From Mycobacterium florentinum (GTDB taxonomy: Bacteria > Actinomycetota > Actinomycetes > Mycobacteriales > Mycobacteriaceae), in the NCBI RefSeq assembly GCF_010730355.1, contig NZ_AP022576.1:806001-870000 (forward strand): 64,000 nucleotides of DNA. The letters run 5' to 3'. Below, one piece after another: positions 45,417 to 53,686 of this stretch (positions are counted from its first letter, which is position 1; each line of letters opens with the position of its first letter). The translations under genes were made by a program, and so were the position numbers. The notes under the pieces were generated by a model that had not been told where the DNA came from, ran no database searches, and was given only the letters and a program-made list of their open reading frames with translations.

Positions 45417-45679
45417 GCTGTCTCCGTTCTCGGCGGTGGATACAGAGATACCGCAACCGCACGTCGCACGCCGCAGAAGGGGCCGTTCGCGTCTGCGTAG
45501 CGGCCCGCGTGAGAAATGCCGAAATCCCGGGCCGCGCGCAGCGCGTGACCGATCTGGACGGTGATGCGTCGTCGCTATCCGCTGACATGGTCGGGCGGTC
45601 GAGGTGTGCCTGGCATCCTCGCGGACCCTACCAGTGCGCGACCTCGCCGCTGGTCAGCGCGGCAGGACAGGTCTGGCGC

Positions 45680-45901
45680 TCAGGCCGAGGGGTGCGCGGG
45701 AGCGACGACGGGAGGGAATTCGGGTCGCAGCGAGGTGTTCAGATCCTCCTGCTCGATGCGTGCCCACTGGTGGGACGAGAAATACCACGTCCACTTGCCG
45801 GTGGAAGGGCCGATCTTGAGCACCGCGCCATCGGTGTCGAAATGGAGTTCGTCCCCGTAGGTGATTTCCGCGCCATCCGCCCAGGTCACTGTGAAAGCCA
45901 T
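45680..45901 (-). CDS. Small beta-rich hypothetical protein
   Basis: A 73-residue protein with alternating hydrophobic beta-strand pattern: FTVTWADGAEITYGDEL, DGAVLKIG, then WTWYFSSHQWARIE. It aligns by eye with the 65-residue protein at 48893-49090 (both open with a TVT strand, then a DGxLxI strand, then Y...W...E). The function is unknown. Confidence 0.6.
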   Translation of the reverse strand: MAFTVTWADGAEITYGDELHFDTDGAVLKIGPSTGKWTWYFSSHQWARIEQEDLNTSLRPEFPPVVAPAHPSA

Positions 45902-46202
45902 GCGGGCACGCTACCGGGCATACCTAACCAATACCTGTACAAAGGCCGACAACTTAATTTCTTCCGCCGGCGATTCCGGCTCAGCAATCTTGGTGCCCCC
46001 GGGGCTTCGATTTGGCCGCAGCATCTCGATGAGGTGTCGACCATTTCCGGATCTTCGACCGGACTCAATAGATCCGGCCCGGGGCGTCGTCCCCATAGCA
46101 GAAGTGTTCGTGGCGCCGAGTGGCATTCCACGACGGGATGTAAATGGTCGGGTGCGGCGAGTTCGATTGTCGTTTCCTTGGCCGCGAGCCGGATTCCGCT
46201 TA
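45902..46202. other. Intergenic region, nothing recognised
   Basis: About 300 bases between the small beta-rich gene and the SDR. No frame here has family likeness or a good start signal. A somewhat AT-rich patch near 45920-45960 may carry the promoter of the small gene. Confidence 0.45.
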
Positions 46203-46943
46203 CTAGCCGGCCCCCTTGCCATTGTCGACCCGGTAGACGGCGCCGTGGATGGCGGCCGCGGCGTCGCTGGCCAGGAACGCGACCACATTCGCGACATCTA
46301 GGGGCGCCATCATGCCGCGCGGCGAGGCCGTTCGCATGATCAGGTCATAGTTCGGATCCTCTGGCGCAGTGAACTGTTCGAGTTGCGGCGTGAGCATGCC
46401 GCCGGGACAAACCGCGTTGACGCGCAAGCGATCCGCGGTGTACTCCACCGCCAGTGCGCGTGTCAGCCCGATGAGCCCGTGCTTGGCAGCGCAGTAGCCC
46501 GCCGAGTAGGCCTGCCCTTCGACGCCGGCAATCGAGGCGACGTTGACGATGTTGCCGCCCCGCTCCAGCAGGGAAGGCAGCGCGGCCCGGCACAGATAGA
46601 ACGGACCGTTCAGGTTGACCGCAAGATCCTGAGTCCAGTCGTGGTCGGTCATCGACTCCGTCCGGCGCATCTGGTGCTTGCCGGCGATGTTGACCAGGAC
46701 GTCGAGTCCGCCGAACTCTTGGACACACTGCTCGACCGCGTCTTTGCAGGCCGGTGCCGAACCGACGTCCACCGATGCGTAGGAACCATGCTCCACGTCG
46801 GCGAACACCTCGGCCAGGCGCGCGGTGTCGCGGGCTATACCGAAAACCGTTGCGCCCTGCCGGGAAAGCAACTTGGCCGTTTCGGCACCGAGGCCCGACG
46901 AGGCACCGGTCACGAACGTGACCTTGCCTTGCAGTGCTGTCAT
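46203..46943 (-). CDS. Short-chain dehydrogenase/reductase (SDR)
   Basis: A 246-residue classical SDR: TGASSGLGAE coenzyme loop, DVLVNIAG (Ile instead of Asn in the usual NNAG), catalytic serine in VASIAG and the YSAGYCAAK active-site YxxxK. The PGGMLTP loop follows. NAD(P)-dependent oxidation or reduction of an unknown alcohol or ketone. It stands alone, next to the decay zone. Confidence 0.88.
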   Translation of the reverse strand: MTALQGKVTFVTGASSGLGAETAKLLSRQGATVFGIARDTARLAEVFADVEHGSYASVDVGSAPACKDAVEQCVQEFGGLDVLVNIAGKHQMRRTESMTDHDWTQDLAVNLNGPFYLCRAALPSLLERGGNIVNVASIAGVEGQAYSAGYCAAKHGLIGLTRALAVEYTADRLRVNAVCPGGMLTPQLEQFTAPEDPNYDLIMRTASPRGMMAPLDVANVVAFLASDAAAAIHGAVYRVDNGKGAG

Positions 46944-47056
46944 ACCAGTTCTCGTCCTCTCAAGCCGCAGTGGTCAGTGCGCCTCGCTCCCGGCGAGTCG
47001 TGCGACTAGCAAATCAACTCTCGCGACAGCGTCTGCCACCAGGGGCCCCGGCCGCC

Positions 47057-47347
47057 TCACACCAGGCTGGCGCGCCTCAATACGACCGCAACGCCGTCGC
47101 GCAAGAGTTCAAGCGGCTCAATGGATCTCAAGGTTCGCCGGATCCGTCGCGCGGCCACCACCATGACGAAGCTCATCGCCAACCTGCCGATCGCGACCCG
47201 GCTCGTGCGCTTTCGCCAGGTCGACGGCGCCGAGCCCGCGCGCCGGCCGACGTAATAGCCGACGCATGTCGTCGTCGCGAGCGCGCAGACCAGCACCAGA
47301 ACCGCCATGGTGATGAGCGTCCTTTGCCCCTGTCGCGCAGAGGTCAC
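47057..47347 (-). CDS. Small membrane protein
   Basis: A possible 96-residue protein: a strong N-terminal membrane segment (TMAVLVLVCALATTTCVGYYVG), then a basic middle (STWRKRTSRVAIGRLAMSFVMVVAARRIRRTLRS) with a second hydrophobic stretch. It looks like short mycobacterial membrane proteins of unknown function. The C-terminal 15-20 residues and the start are uncertain, and the surroundings are degenerate. Confidence 0.5.
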   Translation of the reverse strand: MTSARQGQRTLITMAVLVLVCALATTTCVGYYVGRRAGSAPSTWRKRTSRVAIGRLAMSFVMVVAARRIRRTLRSIEPLELLRDGVAVVLRRASLV

Positions 47348-47397
47348 GCGCGAGACACACCTCGGCCAACAAATGCGCTCCCCGGCGCCTGCGGCCG

Positions 47398-47794
47398 TGG
47401 ATCGACTCGGGCGCGACCGGCCTGATCTTCCGCTACGGCCCTCAAGTCCAGGTCGGTGCGCACGAACTCGTCGGGGACATGGACGTCTGGGAGACGATCG
47501 CCAAGGCGACGCGCTCGCGCCGATCGCCGGCCGGCGCGGGGCACGCGTGGATCACCCGGGGCAGCCAGCCGGTCGAGCTATCGGGGCGCGTGATGTCCGA
47601 TTCGGCACCGCTGGAACAGCTTTCCCTGATGGGCTTCGACCACAAGTCGGCGATGATCATGGCACAAGCCGAACACGAGGACTGGTGCCGGTATTACCTG
47701 GTCGGTGGTCGAGAGCGATCCGGATCTGCTCGTGGCCGCGGTGGGCAGCCTCGCGGCCACGCTGTGGCGTCTGCGTCAACTCGGCTGCCGGTAA
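47398..47794 (+). pseudogene. Broken gene of unknown family
   Basis: A coherent protein-like frame begins around WIDSGATGLIFRYGPQ, with no start codon in front, and runs through MDVWETIAKATRSRRS and MAQAEHEDWCRYYLV. At 47700-47708 it shifts: removing four bases (TCGG) would join it to a second frame, VVESDPDLLVAAVGSL then AATLWRLRQLGCR, ending TAA 47792-47794. So both the 5' end and one internal frame are damaged. I do not recognise the family. Confidence 0.55.
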
Positions 47795-47800
47795 CGCCCG

Positions 47801-48185
47801 TTGTGGCAAACCTTCACTCGGGTCGGGACGGTCACCGCGGACCAACGCAGCGAACCGTGGACGTGGCAATCGGATTCGGGACACACCATGCACGCCGATG
47901 CCGGAGATTGGGTCGTCCACGAGGACGGCAAAACGTGGTCGGTGCGTGATGACATCTTCAAGAACACATACCAGGAGGTAGGCGAATGACGCCTGGCACA
48001 GCAAAGGATTCGTTCAGGCCCGGCCGGCGAATCCGGGCGAGACGATCCACACCCTGGAGGGGCCGACGACCGCGGCAGCGGACGACTGGATTGTGCGCGG
48101 CGTTGAGGCTGAGCAGTGGCCGATTCCCGGCGACGAATTCGCCCGACGATATGCGCCGGCGGATACGGCGGTCATCGACGGATAG
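47801..48185 (+). pseudogene. PGDYG-like domain protein, frameshifted
   Basis: The first frame (TTG 47801) gives a beta-rich repeat: TVTADQRSEPWTWQS, then AGDWVVHEDGKTWSVRDD, ending TGA 47987-47989. The second, shifted by one base, continues with a similar repeat: GFVQARPANPGETIHTLEG, then DDWIVRGVEAEQWPIP and DEFARRYAP, ending TAG 48183-48185. The DWVV...WSV and DWIV...WPI units match each other and resemble the PGDYG family. One indel near 47980-47990 would restore one long protein. Probably inactive, or two separate half-proteins. Confidence 0.6.
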
Positions 48186-48370
48186 CCCGCGAGTTCTCTG
48201 GTTGTCCTGCGGTAATCTGTATCTCGGTTGACTCCCCAGCCTCCCGGAGGCGTTCTGCGGCGATCTTCAGGGGATCCCCTCCGTAGCGTGTCTGCATCTT
48301 CCTGGATGAACCGGCAGCTATACGGTTTGTGATTTCGGGCTGAGCTTGACGGAGTCCTTTGCTCAGCACT

Positions 48371-48781
48371 TCAGTGCAGTGGCCCCGGGCACGCGCAGAA
48401 GAGATCAAGCGCACCGATGAATTCGCCGGCCACGACGATGGGTATCGCGTAGACACCCCTGATCTGGTGGGCCAGCATGGCCGGCCCGTACACGGGCCAC
48501 CGCATCTCCTTGGGATCGGCGAGGTCGATGGCCAGAATCGGAATCCGATGGACCACAGAGTCCAGACACGGTCCCTCACCCAGAGTGAACTGCAGTTCGT
48601 CATACATGCGCGCCGGCGCGCCGCTGGACCCCAGCGTTCCCCTGCTCGCGCCGTCGAAGACCAGCGAGATCGTTGCCGCATCGATATCAAACAAAACCAC
48701 ACAGGCCTCGCATAGACGATCGGCCGCTTCTACCCCGCGCCGGCCGTCGACGGCAGCGAGGAGCTGCTCGTGGATCGCCAC
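48371..48781 (-). CDS. GAF domain protein lacking ANTAR domain
   Basis: A 136-residue protein that is one GAF domain: DRLCEACVVLFDIDAATISLV, LQFTLGEGPCLDSV, and GVYAIPIVVAGEFIGALDLF. In mycobacteria this domain is normally followed by an RNA-binding ANTAR domain, giving about 230 residues. Here it stops soon after LDLF, and no ANTAR-like sequence follows in any frame. It is either a truncated antiterminator or a minimal sensor. It sits in the decay zone, so truncation is likely. Confidence 0.6.
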   Translation of the reverse strand: MAIHEQLLAAVDGRRGVEAADRLCEACVVLFDIDAATISLVFDGASRGTLGSSGAPARMYDELQFTLGEGPCLDSVVHRIPILAIDLADPKEMRWPVYGPAMLAHQIRGVYAIPIVVAGEFIGALDLFCACPGPLH

Positions 48782-48892
48782 ATTTAGCCGAACAGAATTC
48801 GGGCAGCTGCGCGAGGACGCGAGGGTGTCGGCGGTGACGTCATCCTCTCCACCTTTTCACCGATTGTGGAGTTTGACGAGCACAACGGCGGA

Positions 48893-49090
48893 TCAGCTCC
48901 AGAAGTGACTTCTCTTCGATGGCTTTTCGTCGCCCTGCACCTCTGACCACTCGCCGGGCGCGTAACTGTGCGGCCGCTTGGCGCCCGTGCGAACGATATC
49001 GAGGCTGCCGTCACTACGTTTGACGTACACGTCACCGAACCGCATATATTTTTCCGTTGCTCCGCCTTGGAGCGTCACCGTAACTGTCAT
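48893..49090 (-). CDS. Small beta-rich hypothetical protein
   Basis: A 65-residue protein with a textbook ribosome binding site (AGGAGG, nine bases before ATG 49090). It opens MTVTVTLQGGATEKY, then DGSLDIV and YAPGEWSEVQ, paralleling the protein at 45680-45901. No known function; the strong Shine-Dalgarno argues it is expressed. Confidence 0.65.
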   Translation of the reverse strand: MTVTVTLQGGATEKYMRFGDVYVKRSDGSLDIVRTGAKRPHSYAPGEWSEVQGDEKPSKRSHFWS

Positions 49091-49347
49091 GGTTGAAACC
49101 TCCTGGTGCGCAAGTAGAATGCCGGCAGATATCGCGACTGACGAATGGATGGAATTACCCCGCGCCCGACATGTCCCGTCATTTCGCTGTGCCACCTGTG
49201 TCGTAGCTTGGAATGAGACCCGGTGGCGTCATTGACCAATTCGAAATGTTGGACATTGGCAGAGCGGATGTCCGCTCGCAACGAGTCCAATACCTGCGAC
49301 ATTACGCCTATTTCGGTCGCCGGGTCGTTCCCGAACCAAAGTCATTG

Positions 49348-50259
49348 CTACACAATCGATAAGCGCTGTGCATGCTGGAACGTCGAGATCACGGCCAGGG
49401 TCGACTCCGCTCCCTGATTACCGTTCACCCCATTCGCGCGAAGGCCGTCGTACCCGGCGCCCGTGTCCGGGTCCCACATCGGCTCTCCCACGTCGTTGTC
49501 GCCCATAAACCAGGCCGCCGCGGCCCTGACGCCGGCGACCCAGACCGGATTCGTGTCGACGGCGGCGGCTAGTGCGCAAGCGTCCGCAAGCGTGGAGACC
49601 TCGATAGGCTGCCAACAGATCCAGGCCACGTTGACACAACGTCGCATCGGTGAGCGCAGCACCTGCAGCGATCATCGCCGCGGGCAGAACGGCGTTCGCG
49701 TACGTCAATCGAGGCTCGGGCCAAGGCCAGGTCGGGTCGTCCTTTGGAGTAGGTACTGAGGCGGCATAGTCGGTGAGCAGCGCCCGGGCAGCGCGGTGCT
49801 TTGGGTCAAAGGCGAGCAATTCGGCAGCGCCCAGTGCCGCGAACGCCATCGCGCGCGGCCGCCCCGATCGCACTTGCGTCGCGCGCTCGAACTGCACGAT
49901 TGCCGACTCGCGGGCCCAGGCGACATTGCTGTGCGCGGCCGCGTCCCGAAACCCCAGATGCACAGCCCCCACGCGTCTTCTAGGGCCGGCTCGTCGACCC
50001 AGCTGCCCGTTCCGTCCATCCGATTACGGCATTCGCCGGTAAGCGCCTGCGCACCGCTCAGGAATTGCAACGCCACTCTGGCCAGACCGTTCAATGTTCT
50101 GTCGGGCCCGTGGTCTCGGGTGGCGACGACCAGCATGCGCGCCGCGTCGTCTGTACGGTAGCCATCCTCAGGAACCGGTTCGGCAAGCCGCGCACGTTCG
50201 ACGGTGCCGCGCCGGTCTGTCAGCCGCAGCAGATGATCGAATATCGGTGCTGGCGACAT
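49348..50259 (-). pseudogene. Decayed partner gene of glycosyltransferase (toroid glycosidase-like)
   Basis: Three reading frames together resemble one mycobacterial protein usually encoded next to this kind of glycosyltransferase. Frame 1 begins at ATG 50259 (FDHLLRLTDRRGT ... WVDEPALEDAWG). Frame 2 takes over near 49965 (RDAAAHSNVAWARES ... NAVLPAAMIAAGAALTD). Frame 3 holds the end (PIEVSTLADACALAAAVDTN ... NGNQGAESTLAVIS), stopping at 49348. The region between frames 2 and 3 is shortened. At least two frame disruptions make it a pseudogene. Helical-toroid features suggest a glycoside-processing enzyme originally. It starts five bases after the stop of the glycosyltransferase. Confidence 0.75.
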
Positions 50260-50264
50260 CGCGG

Positions 50265-51557
50265 TCACACCCGTGCCTGTCGCGGCGCCAGGACGCGACG
50301 CGCCAGCGCTTGGTACGCGCCCGCTATCACCGGCCAAGACATTTCGGACGCCAACCGGCGGGCCTCGGCCGCCATCGAACCGGCGAGGCGCGGCTCTGTC
50401 AGCACGCGAGTCAAGGCGGATACCAACGCATCCAGATCATCATGCGCCACAACGATTCCGGCGCCATTGGAGAGCAGCTCGACGGCGTGCGGGAACGCGG
50501 TGGCCACAACCGGCCGCCCGCAGGCGACCGCGTCGACCAAAACGCCCGAGACGACCTGATCGGTCGAGTCATAAGGCACGACGACGACCGCGGCGGACTG
50601 GACGAGCGCGGTCAGCGTCGCAACATTGCGATAACCGGAATCGAAGCGCACCGAATCCAGGACGCCGCTGCTACGCGCTTGCTCCAACAGAGCATCGCGG
50701 TACGCCTCGCCCTCGGCGGCCAGCACCTTCGGGTGCGTTTGGCCCGCAACCACATATCGGGGTCGGCCGGGCAGACGACTAAGCGAGCCCATCGCCTCGA
50801 TCACCCGCTCGACGCCCATACCCGGACGTAGCAGGCCCCAAGTCAGCAAGGTGGGGCGGCCCCCACGCACGCAGGAATCCGTCGGAACGGTCGCCCCATG
50901 CGGGATGGTAGAGACTTTTCGGCGGTCAATGTCGAAGCCGCGGCACAACCGTTCGTTGGCCACGTCCGACATGACAACTAGCTTGTCCGCCCGCGCCGCA
51001 ACAGCCTCGAAAACCGAACGCTGGTGTCGCGAAGGGTTTTTCAGGACAGTATGGGCGATCACTATCGACGGGACCCGCAGCCCGTCCATGATGCCGATCA
51101 CTTCGTCCCCGTCGATGCCACCGTAGATCTCGTAGTCATGCTGGATGACCGCGATGTCGCTCCGGTTCAGCAAGTCCGAACACGCTGCGACGGATGCCGC
51201 TGAGCCGTTGACCAACTCACCGATGACCCGGGCGCTCGACGAAGGCGATCCATCAGACACTTGCACAACGCAGACGTGATCGCCGTGGGCGATCAACCCT
51301 CGCGCCAGCGCGGCGCTGAACGTCGCGAGCCCGCACGGTGTCGGTGGGAAGGTACTCAGGATGCCGAAGCTGATTGAGCCAGAAAATCCCTGGCTCACAA
51401 CGTGATCCGTCGATGACTGAAATGTAGCTAAAGCGCTCACGGTGTTCCCAACTAGAGATGTAACCGGCGTGTCCGGCGGGAGCGGTTGCTCAGCGCGGTC
51501 AGCGGTAACAGCTGACTCATCCCGGACTAGCTGGGCTTTCCGACTTTGCTCGACCAT
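50265..51557 (-). CDS. Glycosyltransferase family 4 (GT-B)
   Basis: A protein of about 430 residues. The acceptor half shows TPCGLATFSAALARGL, and the donor half shows the GT4 pattern: LLTWGLLRPGMGVERVIEAM, then VVVVPYDSTDQVVSGVLVDAVACGRP. These are the beta-strand and E/S-G regions that bind a nucleotide sugar. It probably transfers a hexose to a lipid, glycan or metabolite; M4 (ATG 51557) is chosen as start, with another ATG nine bases earlier. Its usual downstream partner gene is broken, so the pathway may be disabled or the enzyme may act alone. Confidence 0.85.
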   Translation of the reverse strand: MVEQSRKAQLVRDESAVTADRAEQPLPPDTPVTSLVGNTVSALATFQSSTDHVVSQGFSGSISFGILSTFPPTPCGLATFSAALARGLIAHGDHVCVVQVSDGSPSSSARVIGELVNGSAASVAACSDLLNRSDIAVIQHDYEIYGGIDGDEVIGIMDGLRVPSIVIAHTVLKNPSRHQRSVFEAVAARADKLVVMSDVANERLCRGFDIDRRKVSTIPHGATVPTDSCVRGGRPTLLTWGLLRPGMGVERVIEAMGSLSRLPGRPRYVVAGQTHPKVLAAEGEAYRDALLEQARSSGVLDSVRFDSGYRNVATLTALVQSAAVVVVPYDSTDQVVSGVLVDAVACGRPVVATAFPHAVELLSNGAGIVVAHDDLDALVSALTRVLTEPRLAGSMAAEARRLASEMSWPVIAGAYQALARRVLAPRQARV

Positions 51558-51922
51558 ACACCCCAAAACTATTCATGACGTCAGCGCACCCAATGGCAGG
51601 TAAGGCCCTGCCCTGACACCCGCGGATCTGCGGAAGGGCAATTCACTTTTGCCAAGCCGAAAGAGGCTGGTTCACTGTGCATTTCGCGGTCCAGTTGGAC
51701 CAGATATAGACCTTCCCCGAGCGATCGGCGCGGTCGACACCGGGATGGCCCCGCAGCGTGAGCGAAATGCATCCGGGTGAGATCGCCCGCAGACCCGTAG
51801 AGACCGGTGCTCAGTGGGCGCCAGACATGGAGTAGTCAACTACTCGTGCCGTTGCGCATGATCTGGCATGACAATTCTGAGGCACAACAATCGGGACCAG
51901 CTCTGCGTCGGGAGGTAGGGCA
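51558..51922. other. Intergenic region, nothing recognised
   Basis: About 365 bases between the divergent glycosyltransferase and the threonine/proline-rich membrane protein. It holds both promoters. No coding frame or strong repeat is seen. Confidence 0.5.
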
Positions 51923-52501
51923 ATGTTTGGAATCGGTAGACGCAATCGCGACAACGCGCGCAATCCACTGTTGACGGCGGCAGTAATAACAGGACTTTTC
52001 GCGGTCTGTGCGGCAGCCATCAACGCCCTCCCATCCTCCTTCAATTACCTCAGCCACGACACACCACCGCCGCCACCAGTGACGACCACCAGTGTGCCGA
52101 CGGTGCCGGGTAGCGGGATCACGCTGGGTCCGCTCAAGAACGGGAAACTCACCGTGTCGGGCTCCGCCCAGAAAGGCGTTGTCGGTATGTGGGTGTCGAT
52201 AGGCCCAAAGCCGCCGGGTGGTTACGACACCGGCTGCGGGACCGTGACTGACGGGCGCTGGCAAGTTGAGGTCGCCACCGATCCGTCGTGGCAAAAGTAT
52301 CCACTAACGACCGTTCCCGCCTACGGTTCCTGTGCCGGTGCCGGAGGCGCGACTGGCCTCAAATTCACTTTCCAGGAGCCCGCAACGACGACGCCGCCGC
52401 CACCCCCGGGCCAGGTATTGGATTGCACGCGACAATTCGGCCCCAGCTGCCTGACCGGTCCGGGCTTCGGACCGGCGACGACCTACCAGCCGAATCAGTG
52501 A
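51923..52501 (+). CDS. Membrane-anchored or secreted hypothetical protein
   Basis: A 192-residue protein with GGGAGG before the ATG. A short basic N-terminus and one hydrophobic segment (TAAVITGLFAVCAAAINAL, about residues 18-37) anchor or export it. A Pro/Thr linker follows, then a beta-rich domain (GKLTVSGSAQKGVVGMWV ... GRWQVEVATD) with four cysteines and a second proline-rich linker near the C-terminus. Function unknown; likely cell-envelope exposed. Confidence 0.7.
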   Translation: MFGIGRRNRDNARNPLLTAAVITGLFAVCAAAINALPSSFNYLSHDTPPPPPVTTTSVPTVPGSGITLGPLKNGKLTVSGSAQKGVVGMWVSIGPKPPGGYDTGCGTVTDGRWQVEVATDPSWQKYPLTTVPAYGSCAGAGGATGLKFTFQEPATTTPPPPPGQVLDCTRQFGPSCLTGPGFGPATTYQPNQ

Positions 52502-52504
52502 ACG

Positions 52505-53686
52505 CTATTCGGTTGTGATGCGTGCCAATTCGTGGGCCACCGCGTCGAATGCGCGCAACGTGTCCCACAGCATCTGCGGATCCCCGGCGTCCGGCTGGGT
52601 GGATAGCTTCGCCGCGACCAGCTCGGCGGCCCGGTTGACGTAGATCATCTGACCGCACATGCCCTGGCACAGCACGACGTTGCTGCCCGGGTAGGGAAAC
52701 CACACCTGGTTGCGGTACATCCCGCCGGGCATTTGAGTGTCGTCGGGGCTGGCGGCGAACGCCGCTCGAGAGTCCGGGCCGCCGTCGAGGGTGTCGGCGA
52801 TCCACGCCGCCGGCACCACCTGCTCGCCGGTCAACGAGGCACCGTCGTGCAAGAACAGCGACCCGAACCGGATCATGTCGGTCAGACAGGCGCTGATGCC
52901 GCCGTCGAACAGCCCGGTTCCCTCCGTGTCCACGCCGATGGTCGCGTCGCAGTGCGCGCCGATGCGGCTCCACAGCAGGTCCGACATCAGTTCAGGCATC
53001 CGTTGGCCGCTCGCGATCTCGCAGATCCAGCCGAGGACGTCGGTCTCACACGAGCGGTATTGGAACGGGCCGCCGTGCGCCGACTTCTGCCGCAGGGTCA
53101 GCAGAAAGTCGCGCAACGTGGCGGGAGCGTCCGGACTGCTCGGGGGCGCCCATCCCATCGCCTGGTCGAGGACATGGATCTCCGCGGTCGGGTGAAGGTA
53201 GTCGTCCGAGAACGCGATACCCGAGCGCATGTCCAGCAAGTGACGCACCGTCGCACCGTCATAGCCCGAGTTCGCCAGGGCGGGAACGTATTTCGTGACC
53301 CGCGCGTCAGGCTCGATCACACCTGCCCCGTGCAGCGCGCCGACCACGGCGGCCACCAGCGACTTACTCACCGAGAACAGCAGGTGTTTGGTCTCGGCGC
53401 CCAGGCCGTCGAGGTATTCCTCGGCGACCAGCGCACCGCGGTGGGCGACGGCCCATCCGTCGGTCGCGGTGCCGGCCATCACGGCGCCGACGGTGGTGGG
53501 CGCGCCGTCGCCGGCGGTCACCGGGATCTCGGCGATCGAGGCGCTGGCTTCGGGCAACACCGCGACCGGCCCGGTCCCGCGCGAGATCACCGCCGTCGGC
53601 ACGAAGTCGTCGATGTGCTGGAACGACCAGTGCGCGTAGGGCGGCGACAGCCAGTTGTCCAGTGAGATGCCGGGCGGGCCGCTCAC
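52505..53686 (-). CDS. Serine hydrolase (beta-lactamase family, NylB-like)
   Basis: A 393-residue serine hydrolase of the class C beta-lactamase/6-aminohexanoate-dimer hydrolase group. The nucleophile motif is S105-x-x-K108 (FSVSKS); the second motif YRS is in GPFQYRSCETDVLG; the oxyanion region is near GGMYRNQVWFPYP. No signal peptide, so cytoplasmic, which argues against a cell-wall role. Its start overlaps the stop of the ATP-grasp gene (ATGA), so the two are co-translated: one may join amide bonds and the other split them. Confidence 0.88.
   Translation of the reverse strand: MSGPPGISLDNWLSPPYAHWSFQHIDDFVPTAVISRGTGPVAVLPEASASIAEIPVTAGDGAPTTVGAVMAGTATDGWAVAHRGALVAEEYLDGLGAETKHLLFSVSKSLVAAVVGALHGAGVIEPDARVTKYVPALANSGYDGATVRHLLDMRSGIAFSDDYLHPTAEIHVLDQAMGWAPPSSPDAPATLRDFLLTLRQKSAHGGPFQYRSCETDVLGWICEIASGQRMPELMSDLLWSRIGAHCDATIGVDTEGTGLFDGGISACLTDMIRFGSLFLHDGASLTGEQVVPAAWIADTLDGGPDSRAAFAASPDDTQMPGGMYRNQVWFPYPGSNVVLCQGMCGQMIYVNRAAELVAAKLSTQPDAGDPQMLWDTLRAFDAVAHELARITTE

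Noticed and set aside
49087..49302. 71-codon minus-strand frame upstream of the small beta-rich gene
   Set aside because: Composition is partly plausible, but there is no Shine-Dalgarno or recognised family, and it runs into the next gene's ribosome site.
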